DNA from: Pseudodesulfovibrio hydrargyri
GTDB lineage: Bacteria; Desulfobacterota; Desulfovibrionia; Desulfovibrionales; Desulfovibrionaceae
Direction of reading: 5' to 3'
Assembly (NCBI RefSeq): GCF_001874525.1
Contig: NZ_LKAQ01000004.1
Span: 1,292,937-1,356,936 of the forward strand
Length of the DNA: 64,000 bases
This document shows, in pieces, positions 41,686 to 50,725 of this stretch. The notes beneath the pieces are model-generated. The model saw only the letters and a list, made by a program, of their open reading frames with translations. It was not told where the DNA came from and searched no databases. Each line of letters starts with the position of its first letter. The first letter of the stretch is position 1. The position numbers and the translations under genes were made by a program.

Positions 41686-43992
41686 CTATTGCGGCAGGGT
41701 CACGACCACGCTGGTCTCGCCCGGGGTGCCGGTCTCGACCGCGATGTCGCCGCCGTGGGTGCGTGCTATGAGCCGGGCGGAGTAGGTGCCCAGGCCCGAG
41801 CCTCGCGCCGGGCTGGAGGTGGAGTACTTGTCGAAAAAGGTCTCGCGCACGGACAGGGGCACCTCTCCCTGATTGCGGATGATCACGGTCAGGCCGTCGC
41901 GCCTGTCCAGGACGATGGACACGGACCCGGTCTCCGGAGAGGCCTCCAGGGCGTTGAGGATCAGGTTGGCGAGCATGGAATGGAAGAGCTCGGGGTCGGC
42001 GGACACGGGCAGGGTGCCGTTTTCCGCGCCGCCCATGACCTCGATGCCCACGCTGATCCCCTTTTCACTGATGTGCGGCAGCGCCTCGGCCTTGATCTTC
42101 TCGAGCACGCTGAGGACGTCCACAGTGCTTCGGTCCAGGACGTAGGTGCCGCACTCCATCTTGTACAGGTCCAGCGACCGGTTGATCAGTTCGAGCATGC
42201 TCGCGCCCGCGTTTTCGATGGTCCCGAGCATGGCCTCCTGGGCCGCGTTCAGGCTGCCGTGGCGGCGGATCTCCTCGGGCAGGCCGATGACCGCGCCGAG
42301 CGGGGTCTTGAGGTCGTGCCTGGCCATGCGCTCCACGTCCTCGCGCAGGGCTTCGGCCAACTTGCGGTCGGTGATGTCGCGGCTGACGCCCTGCAGGCCG
42401 ATGCGTTCGTCCTCTTCGGAAAAGAGGATGCCCAGGTGGGATTCGAGCCAGACCGAGCCGCCGTCCGCGCAGGTGAATTCGAGGTCCTCGGTGACCGAGG
42501 CGGTGGAGCCCTGGGCGTCGGCCAGGTCGTCGAGTACGCGCAGGATGTCCTTGAACCGGGTCTTGGACGCCGGGGTCAGGAACTCCTGGATGTACCGGCC
42601 CAGCACGTCCGAGCGCCTGAAGCCTCGTACGGCCTCGTCCGAGGGGCTGACGAAGGTGAAGCGGTAGTCCGCGTCCAACCCCCAGATGATGTCGGTCACG
42701 TTCTCGGCCAGGAGGCGGTACTGCTTTTCGCGCTGGCGCAGAGCCTCCTCCATGAGCTTGCGGTCGGTGATGTCCGTGCCCACGCAGAGCAGGCCGACGC
42801 TGCTCCCGTCCTTGGCGCGCACCGAGTCGTTGGCCCAGGCCACCCAGACGATCTCGCCGTTCTTGCGCACGTTCATGGTCTCGTTGAACGGGTGGGCCGT
42901 GGGGTTCATGAGCAGCCGGGCGAGGTAGCGGCGCATGGAGCGGCCCTCCAGGGTCTTGCGCGGGACCAGGGTGCCGACCAGTGGCTTGCCCAGCAGTTCG
43001 CCGGGCTCGTACCCGTAGAAATCCTCTGCGTATTCGTTGCAGAAGACGATGTCGCCGTCCATGTTGATGCGCATGATGATGGACTTGGCGCTGTGCACCA
43101 GCTGGTAGTAGCGCTCGCGGTCCTTGAGGCGTCCCATGACGATGACCGCCACGGCCCACAGGGAGGCCGGGATGAGCACCATGGCCAGCAGCCCGAAGAC
43201 GAGGATGTATTTGGCGTAGGGCGAGCCGGCCCAGCCCCCGCGCGGGGCGGCGGCCAGGAGCCAGTCGTCGGACGGGACGTGGACGGTGCGCAGCAGGGGG
43301 GCCATCTCGAAGACCACGGGATCGCCGGCGAGCATGGCGTCCCTGCCGTCCCGGGGCTGCTTGTCGCGCAGGGCCAGGAGGATGTCGCCGGACAGGCCGA
43401 TGTTGGCGGTGCGGAACAGGGCGGCGGCGTCGAGGTGGACGCTGATCATGCCCCAGTAGCCCCCCGGGAGCGTCTTGCCGGGCAGAAAGACCGGAGCCAG
43501 GATGACGATCTCCTCGTTGCCGAGGGCATCCTCGCCCGGGGGCAGGATCTGCCTGCGCCCGGTGGCCTTGGCCCGCTTGAGCAGGGTGCGCAGGGTCGGG
43601 GTGCCCAACTGGTTCAGCTCGCGGCCGAATATCTTGTCAGCGCTCCAGGAAGGGTAGGCGTGGGACACGGTGTCGTCCTTGGCCAGCTGCAGGGAGCGCA
43701 CGGCGGGCATGTTCACCAGCAGGGCGTCGGCCAGGACCGCGAACTGGGACTGGTTCAGGCCCGGGTTGACCTTGAGGAAGGCCTCTATGGCGCTGATCAG
43801 GTGGACGCCCGAGCCGATGGCCGAATCCAGGCTCGCCTTGCCCTCGTTCAGCGACTGGACCACCCGGGCGCGGACCTTCTGGGCGTGGTGGTCCTGATCC
43901 GCGCGATAGCCGATGTAGACCATCACGGCGACGATGAGGCCGATGACAGGGGGGATCAGGTAGGTGATGCGCTTGAGCATGGGAACAGCCAT
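41686..43992 (-). CDS. CHASE-PAS sensor histidine kinase
   Basis: 768 residues. TM1 (LIPPVIGLIVAVMVYIG), a periplasmic CHASE-like domain (AFLKVNPGLNQSQFAVLADAL, MPAVRSLQLAKDDTVSHAYP, GYWGMISVHLDAAALF) and TM2 (YILVFGLLAMVLIPASLWAV) precede two PAS/PAC units (SAKSIIMRINMDGDIVFCN and ENVTDIIWGLDADYRFTFVSP). A HisKA box (RHDLKTPLGAV) and ATPase follow. The G1 box is replaced by IRNQGEVP, while G2 (GSGLGTYSARL) is intact, as in the MASE3 kinase. It is an orphan kinase, convergent with sppA. CHASE domains sense small organic ligands; ligand unknown. Confidence 0.85.
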   Translation of the reverse strand: MAVPMLKRITYLIPPVIGLIVAVMVYIGYRADQDHHAQKVRARVVQSLNEGKASLDSAIGSGVHLISAIEAFLKVNPGLNQSQFAVLADALLVNMPAVRSLQLAKDDTVSHAYPSWSADKIFGRELNQLGTPTLRTLLKRAKATGRRQILPPGEDALGNEEIVILAPVFLPGKTLPGGYWGMISVHLDAAALFRTANIGLSGDILLALRDKQPRDGRDAMLAGDPVVFEMAPLLRTVHVPSDDWLLAAAPRGGWAGSPYAKYILVFGLLAMVLIPASLWAVAVIVMGRLKDRERYYQLVHSAKSIIMRINMDGDIVFCNEYAEDFYGYEPGELLGKPLVGTLVPRKTLEGRSMRRYLARLLMNPTAHPFNETMNVRKNGEIVWVAWANDSVRAKDGSSVGLLCVGTDITDRKLMEEALRQREKQYRLLAENVTDIIWGLDADYRFTFVSPSDEAVRGFRRSDVLGRYIQEFLTPASKTRFKDILRVLDDLADAQGSTASVTEDLEFTCADGGSVWLESHLGILFSEEDERIGLQGVSRDITDRKLAEALREDVERMARHDLKTPLGAVIGLPEEIRRHGSLNAAQEAMLGTIENAGASMLELINRSLDLYKMECGTYVLDRSTVDVLSVLEKIKAEALPHISEKGISVGIEVMGGAENGTLPVSADPELFHSMLANLILNALEASPETGSVSIVLDRRDGLTVIIRNQGEVPLSVRETFFDKYSTSSPARGSGLGTYSARLIARTHGGDIAVETGTPGETSVVVTLPQ

Positions 43993-44083
43993 CCGTTGTT
44001 TACGGCCGGGTATCGCGCCGCCTGACCGTCCTCATAACAAAAGGACGGGGGAATTGAAACGGATGAGAAGGTCCCGGCGCGGA

Positions 44084-44962
44084 TCAGCCGCAGGCTTTGG
44101 CCAGGACGGCGTCGGCTCCGTCGATGGCCGGGCGCGGAACGACGAGCAGGGACTCGTCCGGGGAGAAGGGGGCCACGGCCTGCCGTTTCAGGCGCATCTC
44201 GCGCACCAGGCGGAGATGGCCGCTGCCGATGGGGTCGAAGGCCACGGCCGGGGACAGGTCCGGGCCGTTCAGGAAATCGAAGACCAGGTTCTCGGACAGG
44301 GAGAACATGTCGTCGAGCTGGCGGTTGACCTTTGATGAATGCAGCAGCCGTTCGGCCAGCCGCAGGGAGTCGCTCCAGGACTTGCGCCCGGTCACGGACA
44401 GGCTGCCCTTGAGCAGCTGTTTCTTGACCAGGAAGGGCAGACGGCGGCGGTCCATGGCCGTGAGCAGGGAGTCGTCCTGGACGCGGTTGGGCATGCGCAG
44501 CAGGCTTAGGGCGGTCTCCTGCTCGTTGCGGAAGCGGCGGTCGGCCTGGGCTTCCACGTAGACGTGGGAGAGCTTGGAGCCGGACTTCATGGCGGCCAGG
44601 GCGTTGGGCACGAAATAGTTGTGGGCCACCACGTCGGCGGTCAGGTGGGTCAGGTAGCCGTAGGCGTAGGCCGCCACGCGCGTGTCCCCGGCGGACTTGA
44701 GCAGTTTGAAGCCGGTCACCCAGTTGTGGCTGTGGCCGGGCTTGATCCGGGTGCCCTTGCCGATGAAGATGTCGGCGGACAGGGAGCCGTAGAGGAAGGC
44801 CTCGCGGTGGCGCGCCAGGATCGCGGCCAGCAGCGGCGGCAGGCAACCGAGGTTGGACAGCACGGCGTTGCCCAGGGCCAAGTGCACCCCCGGCCCCCAG
44901 GCAAGGGCCTGATCGGGCATAAGCGCCACGAAAAGGCAGGCAAGGATCAGGACAAGCTTCAT
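44084..44962 (-). CDS. Zinc-dependent phospholipase C-like protein, secreted
   Basis: 292 residues. The signal peptide MKLVLILACLFVALMPDQALA would leave a mature N-terminus WGPGVH, which matters because zinc phospholipases C use their N-terminal Trp as a metal ligand. Further ligand-like residues follow: YGSLSADIFIG, KPGHSHNW, YLTHLTADVVAHNYF (HxxxD and His) and VYVEAQAD. The domain matches Zn_dep_PLPC. The C-terminal third is unique. I start at the internal Met that begins the signal peptide rather than 17 residues earlier. A lipase or other esterase acting in the periplasm or outside the cell is likely; substrate untested. Confidence 0.75.
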   Translation of the reverse strand: MKLVLILACLFVALMPDQALAWGPGVHLALGNAVLSNLGCLPPLLAAILARHREAFLYGSLSADIFIGKGTRIKPGHSHNWVTGFKLLKSAGDTRVAAYAYGYLTHLTADVVAHNYFVPNALAAMKSGSKLSHVYVEAQADRRFRNEQETALSLLRMPNRVQDDSLLTAMDRRRLPFLVKKQLLKGSLSVTGRKSWSDSLRLAERLLHSSKVNRQLDDMFSLSENLVFDFLNGPDLSPAVAFDPIGSGHLRLVREMRLKRQAVAPFSPDESLLVVPRPAIDGADAVLAKACG

Positions 44963-45154
44963 CGGATCGGGTCTCTCCGAGGGGAAACGTAAGGGTCTGG
45001 CCCGAAAAGTCAACGATAATCGTGTAAAGATTTACCCCTGGTGACCGCCGGTTTCGGCAACCTCCCGTCTTGGCTGAACAAAGGGCCGGGGCGGTTTTTC
45101 AGGCCTTTTCGGGTCGCGTTCAGGCGGTGGAAATCCGGGAGGCGCGCGGCCCGG

Positions 45155-45928
45155 TCATGGCTTTTGCACCGTGCCGTCTTCCTCGACCTCGAGGATGAAG
45201 GTCTCGACCAGGTCCGCGTCCAGTGACGTCCCGGCCAGGCTGCGCAGGATGGCGAAGGCCTCGTCCACCGAGCGGCCCCGCTGGTAGGGCCGGTCCGTGG
45301 TCATGGCGTCGAAGTAGTCGGCCACGCACAGGATGCGCGCGCCCAGGGGGATGTCCTCGCCTTTGAGCCCGCGCGGGTAGCCCGAGCCGTCCATGAGCTC
45401 GTGGTGGGCGTAGACGTATTCCAGGGCCGGGCCCAGGAAATCGAGGTTCTTGAGGATGTCGCGGCCCCACTCCGGATGGCGGTGGATCTCGTCGACCATC
45501 TCCTTGGTCAGAGGCGTGTCCTCGCTGTTGAAGATGCGGTCGGAAAAGCCGATCTTGCCGATGTCGTGCAGGGTCCCGGCGATGCGGATGCGCTCCACCT
45601 CGGCCGCGGGCAGCCCCAGACGTTGGGCCAGCCGCCTGGCGTAGACCCCCACGCGCTCGCCGTGGCCCTCGGTGTAGGCGTCGCGCGCGCCCAGGGCGTG
45701 GGCCACGGCCGTGATGGTGTTGACCATGTCGCTGCGGATCTTGGCCAGGAGCTGCTCCAGCCGGTCCTCCCTGGCCTCGATCTTGGCCAGCATCAGGGCC
45801 ACGGCCTCGGCCAGTTCCTGGATGTCCGGGTCGTACTCCGGCCCGGTCAGGGCCTCGATGCCGTCGGCCGGACCGCCGATCGAGATGGTCCGGATGATGC
45901 GCAGCAGTTCCTCCCGGCCCTTGAGCAT
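45155..45928 (-). CDS. HD-GYP domain phosphodiesterase, no receiver
   Basis: 257 residues, ATG 4 nt after GGAGGT and 1 nt after the preceding gene's stop. An N-terminal helical region (IQELAEAVALMLAKIEAREDRLEQLLAKI) looks like a coiled-coil dimerisation segment. The HD-GYP domain is complete: GTLHDIGKIG, EIHRHPEWG, HHELMDGSGYPRGLKGEDI and ADYFDAMTTDRPY. It should hydrolyse cyclic di-GMP. There is no receiver or sensor domain, so control must come through the helical part or expression. Confidence 0.88.
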   Translation of the reverse strand: MLKGREELLRIIRTISIGGPADGIEALTGPEYDPDIQELAEAVALMLAKIEAREDRLEQLLAKIRSDMVNTITAVAHALGARDAYTEGHGERVGVYARRLAQRLGLPAAEVERIRIAGTLHDIGKIGFSDRIFNSEDTPLTKEMVDEIHRHPEWGRDILKNLDFLGPALEYVYAHHELMDGSGYPRGLKGEDIPLGARILCVADYFDAMTTDRPYQRGRSVDEAFAILRSLAGTSLDADLVETFILEVEEDGTVQKP

Positions 45929-45929
45929 G

Positions 45930-46790
45930 CTACCTCCAGGCTCCCGCGTGGTCGGCCGCGAACTCGGCAAAGGGCCGCGCCGGGGCGCCGGTCAGGTATT
46001 CCACGGCCTGGGTGACGTTGCCCATCATCCCGAGCTTGATGACCCGGCTTAAGGACACCAGCATGTTGCGGTTCCACTCGGGCACGCCCGCGCTGTCCAA
46101 TCCCTCGATGTACGCCTCTTCCTCGACGGGGGTGTACAAGACCTTTACTCCGGCTTCCGAGCCGATGGTGTCGGCCACGTCCGTCAGGGTCAGCCCCTGC
46201 GGGCCGGTCAGGGCGTAGAAGCCGTCCGTGAACCCGTCGTTGTCCCGGAGCAGCCGGGCCGCGCAGGCCGCGATGTCGCGCACGTCGATGTAGCTGACCT
46301 TGTAGTCCTCCTCGGCCAGGGCGATGGTCCCGGATTTGATCATGTCCGCCAGGGTGGTGCTGAAATTCTGCATGAAGGAGTTGGGCCGCAGTACGGTGAA
46401 CGGGATCTTGGAGTCCTCCACGAACTGGTCGATCATGCCGTTCTCGCGCCCCAGCCGCCAGTGGGCGTCCGAGGACGCGCCGTACGCGCTGGACCGGACG
46501 ATGTATCCGATGCCCGCCTCCTTGGCCGCGTCCACGGCCAGCCGTCCGAACCGGGTCATCTTCTCCAGCATGGGCACGACCAGGAACATGCGGTCGCACC
46601 CGGCCATGGCCGCGACCATGGAGTCCTTGTCCTCGAAATCGAAGACCCGCGCCTCCACGCCCCTTGCCCTGAGCGCTTCGGCCTTTTCCGGGGAACGCAC
46701 CCCGGCCACGATCTCGCCCTTGTCGGGAAGCGTATCGATCAGGCTCGAGCCGATGTTGCCGGCCGCGCCCGCTATGAAAATCCTGCTCAT
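45930..46790 (-). CDS. NmrA-like/SDR NAD(P)-binding protein
   Basis: 286 residues. Rossmann motif IFIAGAAGNIGSSLIDTL (GxxGxxG) at the start, ATG with GGAG 7 nt upstream. Family features of the atypical SDR/NmrA or QOR2 type follow: VRSPEKAEALRARGVEARVFDFED, YIVRSSAYGAS and FTVLRPNSFMQNF. The usual YxxxK catalytic pair is not evident, which is normal for NmrA-like redox sensors and quinone reductases. It is cotranscribed with the HD-GYP gene (1-nt gap), an odd pairing suggesting redox input to cyclic di-GMP turnover (inference). Confidence 0.82.
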   Translation of the reverse strand: MSRIFIAGAAGNIGSSLIDTLPDKGEIVAGVRSPEKAEALRARGVEARVFDFEDKDSMVAAMAGCDRMFLVVPMLEKMTRFGRLAVDAAKEAGIGYIVRSSAYGASSDAHWRLGRENGMIDQFVEDSKIPFTVLRPNSFMQNFSTTLADMIKSGTIALAEEDYKVSYIDVRDIAACAARLLRDNDGFTDGFYALTGPQGLTLTDVADTIGSEAGVKVLYTPVEEEAYIEGLDSAGVPEWNRNMLVSLSRVIKLGMMGNVTQAVEYLTGAPARPFAEFAADHAGAWR

Positions 46791-47017
46791 GGAACCGCTC
46801 CTTCCCCCTGTCGGCCGCATCGGGCGCTCAGGGATTTTCCTTGTGACTTTCGCACGCTACACGAAGATGCCCGGGAAAGGCAAACGGTCCGCCGCCCGTA
46901 TCCGGCTCCCCGCGCGACCATTCCCCGTCCCTATTCGACCATTGACCGAAAGGACACTTGCACAGCGCGGCCAAGGGGGGTAACCCGGAGAGAAGCCAGA
47001 ATAACCATGGAGTGGAA

Positions 47018-48721
47018 ATGCTTTTAGGAATCGACGTGGGCGGCACCCACACGGACGCGGTGGCCATCGACATCGGGGACACTCCCGCCGTGGCCGCCTC
47101 CTGCAAGGTGCCCACCCGCCATCACGATCTGCTCTCCTCGGTCACCGAGGCCCTGACCACCATCCTCGGCCAGGTCGACAGGAACGCGGTCACCCAGCTC
47201 AACCTGTCCACCACCCTGTCCACCAACGCCATCGTCCAGAACAAGACCGAGGACGTGGGCGTCATCGTCTCGGCCGGGCCGGGCATCGACCCGCACAATT
47301 TCATGCCCTGCAAGGACTTCCACGTCATAGACGGGTCCATCGACCACCGGGGCAACGAGGTCCGCGCCCTGTCCACCCGCCAACTGGCCGAGGCCGTGGA
47401 CGCCTGCCGCGACAACGGCGTGCGCGTCTTCGCCGCGGTCTCCAAGTTCTCCACCCGCAACCCGCGCCACGAAAATCTCATCCGGCGCACGGTCTGCAAC
47501 TGCAAGTCCGTGGACGTCTGCGAACACGCCGATTTCGTCACCCTGGGTCACCAGCTCGGCGGGGCGCTGAACTTCCCGCGCCGGGTGGCCACCGCCTACT
47601 TCAACTGCGCGGTATGGCGGCTGTACAACGAGTTCGCCACGGCCGTGGAAGAGGCGTTGGCAGAGATGGGCCTGGGCCACGTCAAGGTCAACATCCTCAA
47701 GGCCGACGGCGGGACCATGCCCCTGCCGCAGTCGCGGACCCTGCCCGTGCAGTCCATCTTTTCCGGCCCGGCCGCCTCGGTCATGGGCATCATCGCCCTG
47801 ACCGACATCTTCCACGACTCGGTCATCCTCGACATCGGCGGGACCACCACCGATATCGCGGTCTTCGCCGACGGCGCGCCGCTCATCGAGCGCGAGGGCA
47901 TCGACATCGGCTCGCATCCCACCCTGGTCTCGGCGCTCAAGGTCCATTCCATCGGCATCGGCGGCGACTCGGCCATCTCCGTGGTCGGCCCCGAGGTCCG
48001 CGTGGGCCCCAACCGGCTCGGTCCATCCGTCTGCCTGGGCGGGGAGCGCGTCACCCTGACCGACGCCCTGAACTGCACCGGGGCCTGCTCGGTCGGCGAC
48101 GTCGAAGCCTCGCGGAAGGCCATGGACGCCTATGCCTCGGCCCGCACCCTGACCGGCGAAAAGCTGGCCCGGGGCGCGGTGGCCTACGCGGCCAAGGCCA
48201 TCCAGGACGCCACCCGCGCCCTGGTGGACGAGATCAACTCCAAGCCGGTCTACACCATCCACGAACTGCTCGAAGGCAAGAAGATCGTGCCCAAGAAGGT
48301 CTACCTCATGGGCGGACCGGCCGAGGCCCTGCGCGAAGAGCTCTATCAGCGCTTCCAGCTGTCCACCGAGGTGCCCGCCAATTTCGACGTGGCCAACGCC
48401 ATCGGCGCGGCCCTGACCCGGACCACCTGGGAACTGGAACTGTTCGCCGACACCCAGCGCCACGTTCTGTTCATCCCGACCCTGTCCCACCGCGAGAACA
48501 TCCCCTCCGGCTACGATCTGGACGACGCCAGGCGCGACGCCGTCAACCAGCTGACCATGCAGCTCGACTCCATGGGCGTGTTCCTCAAGGCCGAGGACGC
48601 CCAGATCACCCACGCGTCCAGCTTCAACATGGTCGAGGGATACGACCGGGTCGGCCGGAACATCCGCGTCAAATGCCAGGTGCGGCCCGGCGTAATCAAG
48701 ACCTTCGGGGAGGGGCGCTAA
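47018..48721 (+). CDS. Hydantoinase/oxoprolinase family protein (HyuA-like)
   Basis: 567 residues. The N-terminus LLGIDVGGTHTDAVAI is the actin-like ATP-binding phosphate-1 motif of HyuA/oxoprolinase. SIFSGPAASVMGI and ILDIGGTTTDIAVF give the second phosphate motif, and GIGGDSAI the hinge. ATP-dependent opening of a lactam or hydantoin-type ring is the family reaction. HyuB is missing; the partner is instead an HDAC-fold amidohydrolase starting 3 nt downstream. I take the internal ATG before LLGIDVGG as the start. Substrate unknown. Confidence 0.85.
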   Translation: MLLGIDVGGTHTDAVAIDIGDTPAVAASCKVPTRHHDLLSSVTEALTTILGQVDRNAVTQLNLSTTLSTNAIVQNKTEDVGVIVSAGPGIDPHNFMPCKDFHVIDGSIDHRGNEVRALSTRQLAEAVDACRDNGVRVFAAVSKFSTRNPRHENLIRRTVCNCKSVDVCEHADFVTLGHQLGGALNFPRRVATAYFNCAVWRLYNEFATAVEEALAEMGLGHVKVNILKADGGTMPLPQSRTLPVQSIFSGPAASVMGIIALTDIFHDSVILDIGGTTTDIAVFADGAPLIEREGIDIGSHPTLVSALKVHSIGIGGDSAISVVGPEVRVGPNRLGPSVCLGGERVTLTDALNCTGACSVGDVEASRKAMDAYASARTLTGEKLARGAVAYAAKAIQDATRALVDEINSKPVYTIHELLEGKKIVPKKVYLMGGPAEALREELYQRFQLSTEVPANFDVANAIGAALTRTTWELELFADTQRHVLFIPTLSHRENIPSGYDLDDARRDAVNQLTMQLDSMGVFLKAEDAQITHASSFNMVEGYDRVGRNIRVKCQVRPGVIKTFGEGR

Positions 48722-48724
48722 ACC

Positions 48725-50059
48725 ATGCTCAAATCCAACAACACCCTCGGCATCATCTTTTTCCCGGCCTTTGACTGGGCCATCTCGCCCACCCACCCCG
48801 AGCGGCAGGAACGGCTCCTCTACACCCAGGACCAGCTGCGCGAGGAAGGGCTCTTCGACATCGAGGGCATCACCGAATTCAAGCCCGACGTGGCCTCGGT
48901 GGAGGACGTGGAACGCGTCCACTTCTGCTTCCCGGACGTGCCCTCGGTGGCCACCCGTTCGCACCTCATCTCCGCGGGCGGGGCCGTCAAGGCGGGCGAA
49001 CTGGTCATGGAAGGCAAGACCGACCGCGCCTTCGCCATGGTCCGGCCTCCCGGACACCACGCCATGAAGGTGGTCCACGGCTCGCGCGGCTTCTGCACCA
49101 TCAATATCGAAGCGATCATGATCGAGCACATCCGGGAAAAGTACGGCCACAAGCGCATCGCCATCGTGGACACCGACTGCCACCACGGCGACGGCACCCA
49201 GGACATCTACTGGCACGACCCGGACACCCTGTTCATCTCCCTGCACCAGGACGGCCGGACCCTGTACCCCGGCACCGGCTTTCCCCGCGACCTGGGCGGG
49301 CCGGGCGCCATGGGCCGGACCCTGAACATCCCCCTGCCGCCCAACACCTCGGACGAAGGGTTCCTCATGGCCGTCGAGCAGGTGGTCCTGCCTATCCTCG
49401 AGGACTTCAAGCCCGACCTGGTCATCAACTCCGCCGGGCAGGACAACCACTTCTCCGACCCGATCACCAACATGAATTTCTCGGCCGGGGGCTACGCGGC
49501 CATGAACGACATGCTCAAGCCGGACATCGCCGTGCTCGAGGGCGGCTACTCCATCCAGGGAGCGCTGCCCTACGTCAACCTCGGTATTTGTCTGGCCATG
49601 GCCGGCGTGGACTATTCCCACGTGCGCGAACCCAACTACAACGCGGAGCGCATCCGCCAGGACGCCCGGACCACCGAGTACATCAAGGAGCTCTGCAAAC
49701 AGCTTCCCGCCCTGTACTTCGACCCGCCCGAGTTCGTGTCCAAGGACGACAGCCGCCAGGGCATCATCTCCGGCGACCACTTCGTGCGCCACAAGCAGAT
49801 CTACTACGATACCGACGGTATCAACGAGGTCCAGCAGGAATCCGTGACCCTGTGCAAGCAGTGCCGGGGACTCTACAAGGTCGAGACCCGCGCCGACTCC
49901 GGGCCGCTCTGTCTCGGCGTGGAAATCCCGGTAAAGGCCTGCCCCGAATGCCGCGCCAAAGGCTACCAGGTCGTGGAGGACGCCCAGATCAAGGGGACCT
50001 ACCGCTACATCCAGCTCATCAACCGGTTGGACAAGGAGTACGTCCGCTACGGGTTTTAG
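48725..50059 (+). CDS. Histone deacetylase-fold amidohydrolase with C-terminal Cys4 segment
   Basis: 444 residues. HDAC-family core: His111-His112 (RPPGHHA), zinc ligands Asp151 and His153 (DTDCHHGDG) and Asp245 (QDNHFSDP), and Tyr275 in LEGGYS. Bacterial relatives deacetylate acetylpolyamines or other N-acyl compounds. After the core, residues 360-444 add a region with CKQC and CPEC pairs that looks like a zinc ribbon, an extension not usual in the family. It is translationally coupled to the hydantoinase-like gene (3-nt gap). Together they may open a ring and then remove an acyl group from the same compound; this is inference. Confidence 0.85.
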   Translation: MLKSNNTLGIIFFPAFDWAISPTHPERQERLLYTQDQLREEGLFDIEGITEFKPDVASVEDVERVHFCFPDVPSVATRSHLISAGGAVKAGELVMEGKTDRAFAMVRPPGHHAMKVVHGSRGFCTINIEAIMIEHIREKYGHKRIAIVDTDCHHGDGTQDIYWHDPDTLFISLHQDGRTLYPGTGFPRDLGGPGAMGRTLNIPLPPNTSDEGFLMAVEQVVLPILEDFKPDLVINSAGQDNHFSDPITNMNFSAGGYAAMNDMLKPDIAVLEGGYSIQGALPYVNLGICLAMAGVDYSHVREPNYNAERIRQDARTTEYIKELCKQLPALYFDPPEFVSKDDSRQGIISGDHFVRHKQIYYDTDGINEVQQESVTLCKQCRGLYKVETRADSGPLCLGVEIPVKACPECRAKGYQVVEDAQIKGTYRYIQLINRLDKEYVRYGF

Positions 50060-50725
50060 GATGTCTCCGACGGCCGGGGCGCCGCCCCGGACCCCGCTGG
50101 GGCTCTGCCCCAGGCCCCGCCAGGGAACCCTTTGAAAAGGGTTCCCTGGACCCTCCCAAACTTTTTGTGTCGCCTGCGGCGAAGGTGCGGGCGCGGGTGT
50201 GTGGGGTGTTTGTTCGGTTGGCGTGGGCGTAGCTTGGCCGGTTGGTGTCCCGAAAGGTTCGCGCCGGGCGTCCACGGGCCTCGGAGGGCCGTCCGGCGCG
50301 AACCCTTCGGGACGGTTGCCAACGCCGCAGGCGGGGTGATGCGGACACGGCCAAGCGGTCTTGCGGCGTTCTGTGGCTGCTGCTGGCTGGTATCTTTTTA
50401 GGGAAAGCCTTTCTTCAAAAACAACCCTGCGATTTCGGGCAGAAAAAACGGCGTGCGTCTTCCGGCGAAGAAGCCCGTCGTTTCATCCGTTTTTTCTGCC
50501 CGAAATCGCACACCGGCACGGCGGAAGGCGTCTCTGTCCATCCTTTCGCGATCGCACGTACCTGAGCGAAGCGAACACGGGATTCTTAAGGCCCTCGGCC
50601 TTAAGCGGGTCCAGGGCAGCGCCCTGGTCTCTCCGAAGGAGCCGCCGGAGGCCTCCCCCCGAACGTAACAGGGCCCGACTCGGTATTGCCGAGCCGGGCC
50701 CTGTCGGTATGGAGGTGACGGTCTG
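50060..50725. repeat. Hairpin-array intergenic block between convergent genes
   Basis: No gene. A succession of strong inverted repeats fills the gap: CCGGGGC/GCCCCGG near 50074, a perfect 14-bp hairpin (50120-50133/50136-50149), CAAACTTTTTGTGTCGCC as in the 6.46- and 37.26-kb elements, a long GGTTCGCGCCGG/CCGGCGCGAACC palindrome (about 50245-50312), a perfect 23-bp inverted repeat (50429-50451/50487-50509), TTAAGGCC/GGCCTTAA, CCAGGGC/GCCCTGG, and the element end GCCGCCGGAGGC near 50641-50652. A final hairpin (about 50668-50704) probably ends both flanking transcripts. Confidence 0.75.

Noticed and set aside
47024..50275. A 1083-codon minus-strand open frame over the hydantoinase/HDAC pair
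   Set aside because: Antisense shadow of two well-motifed genes.
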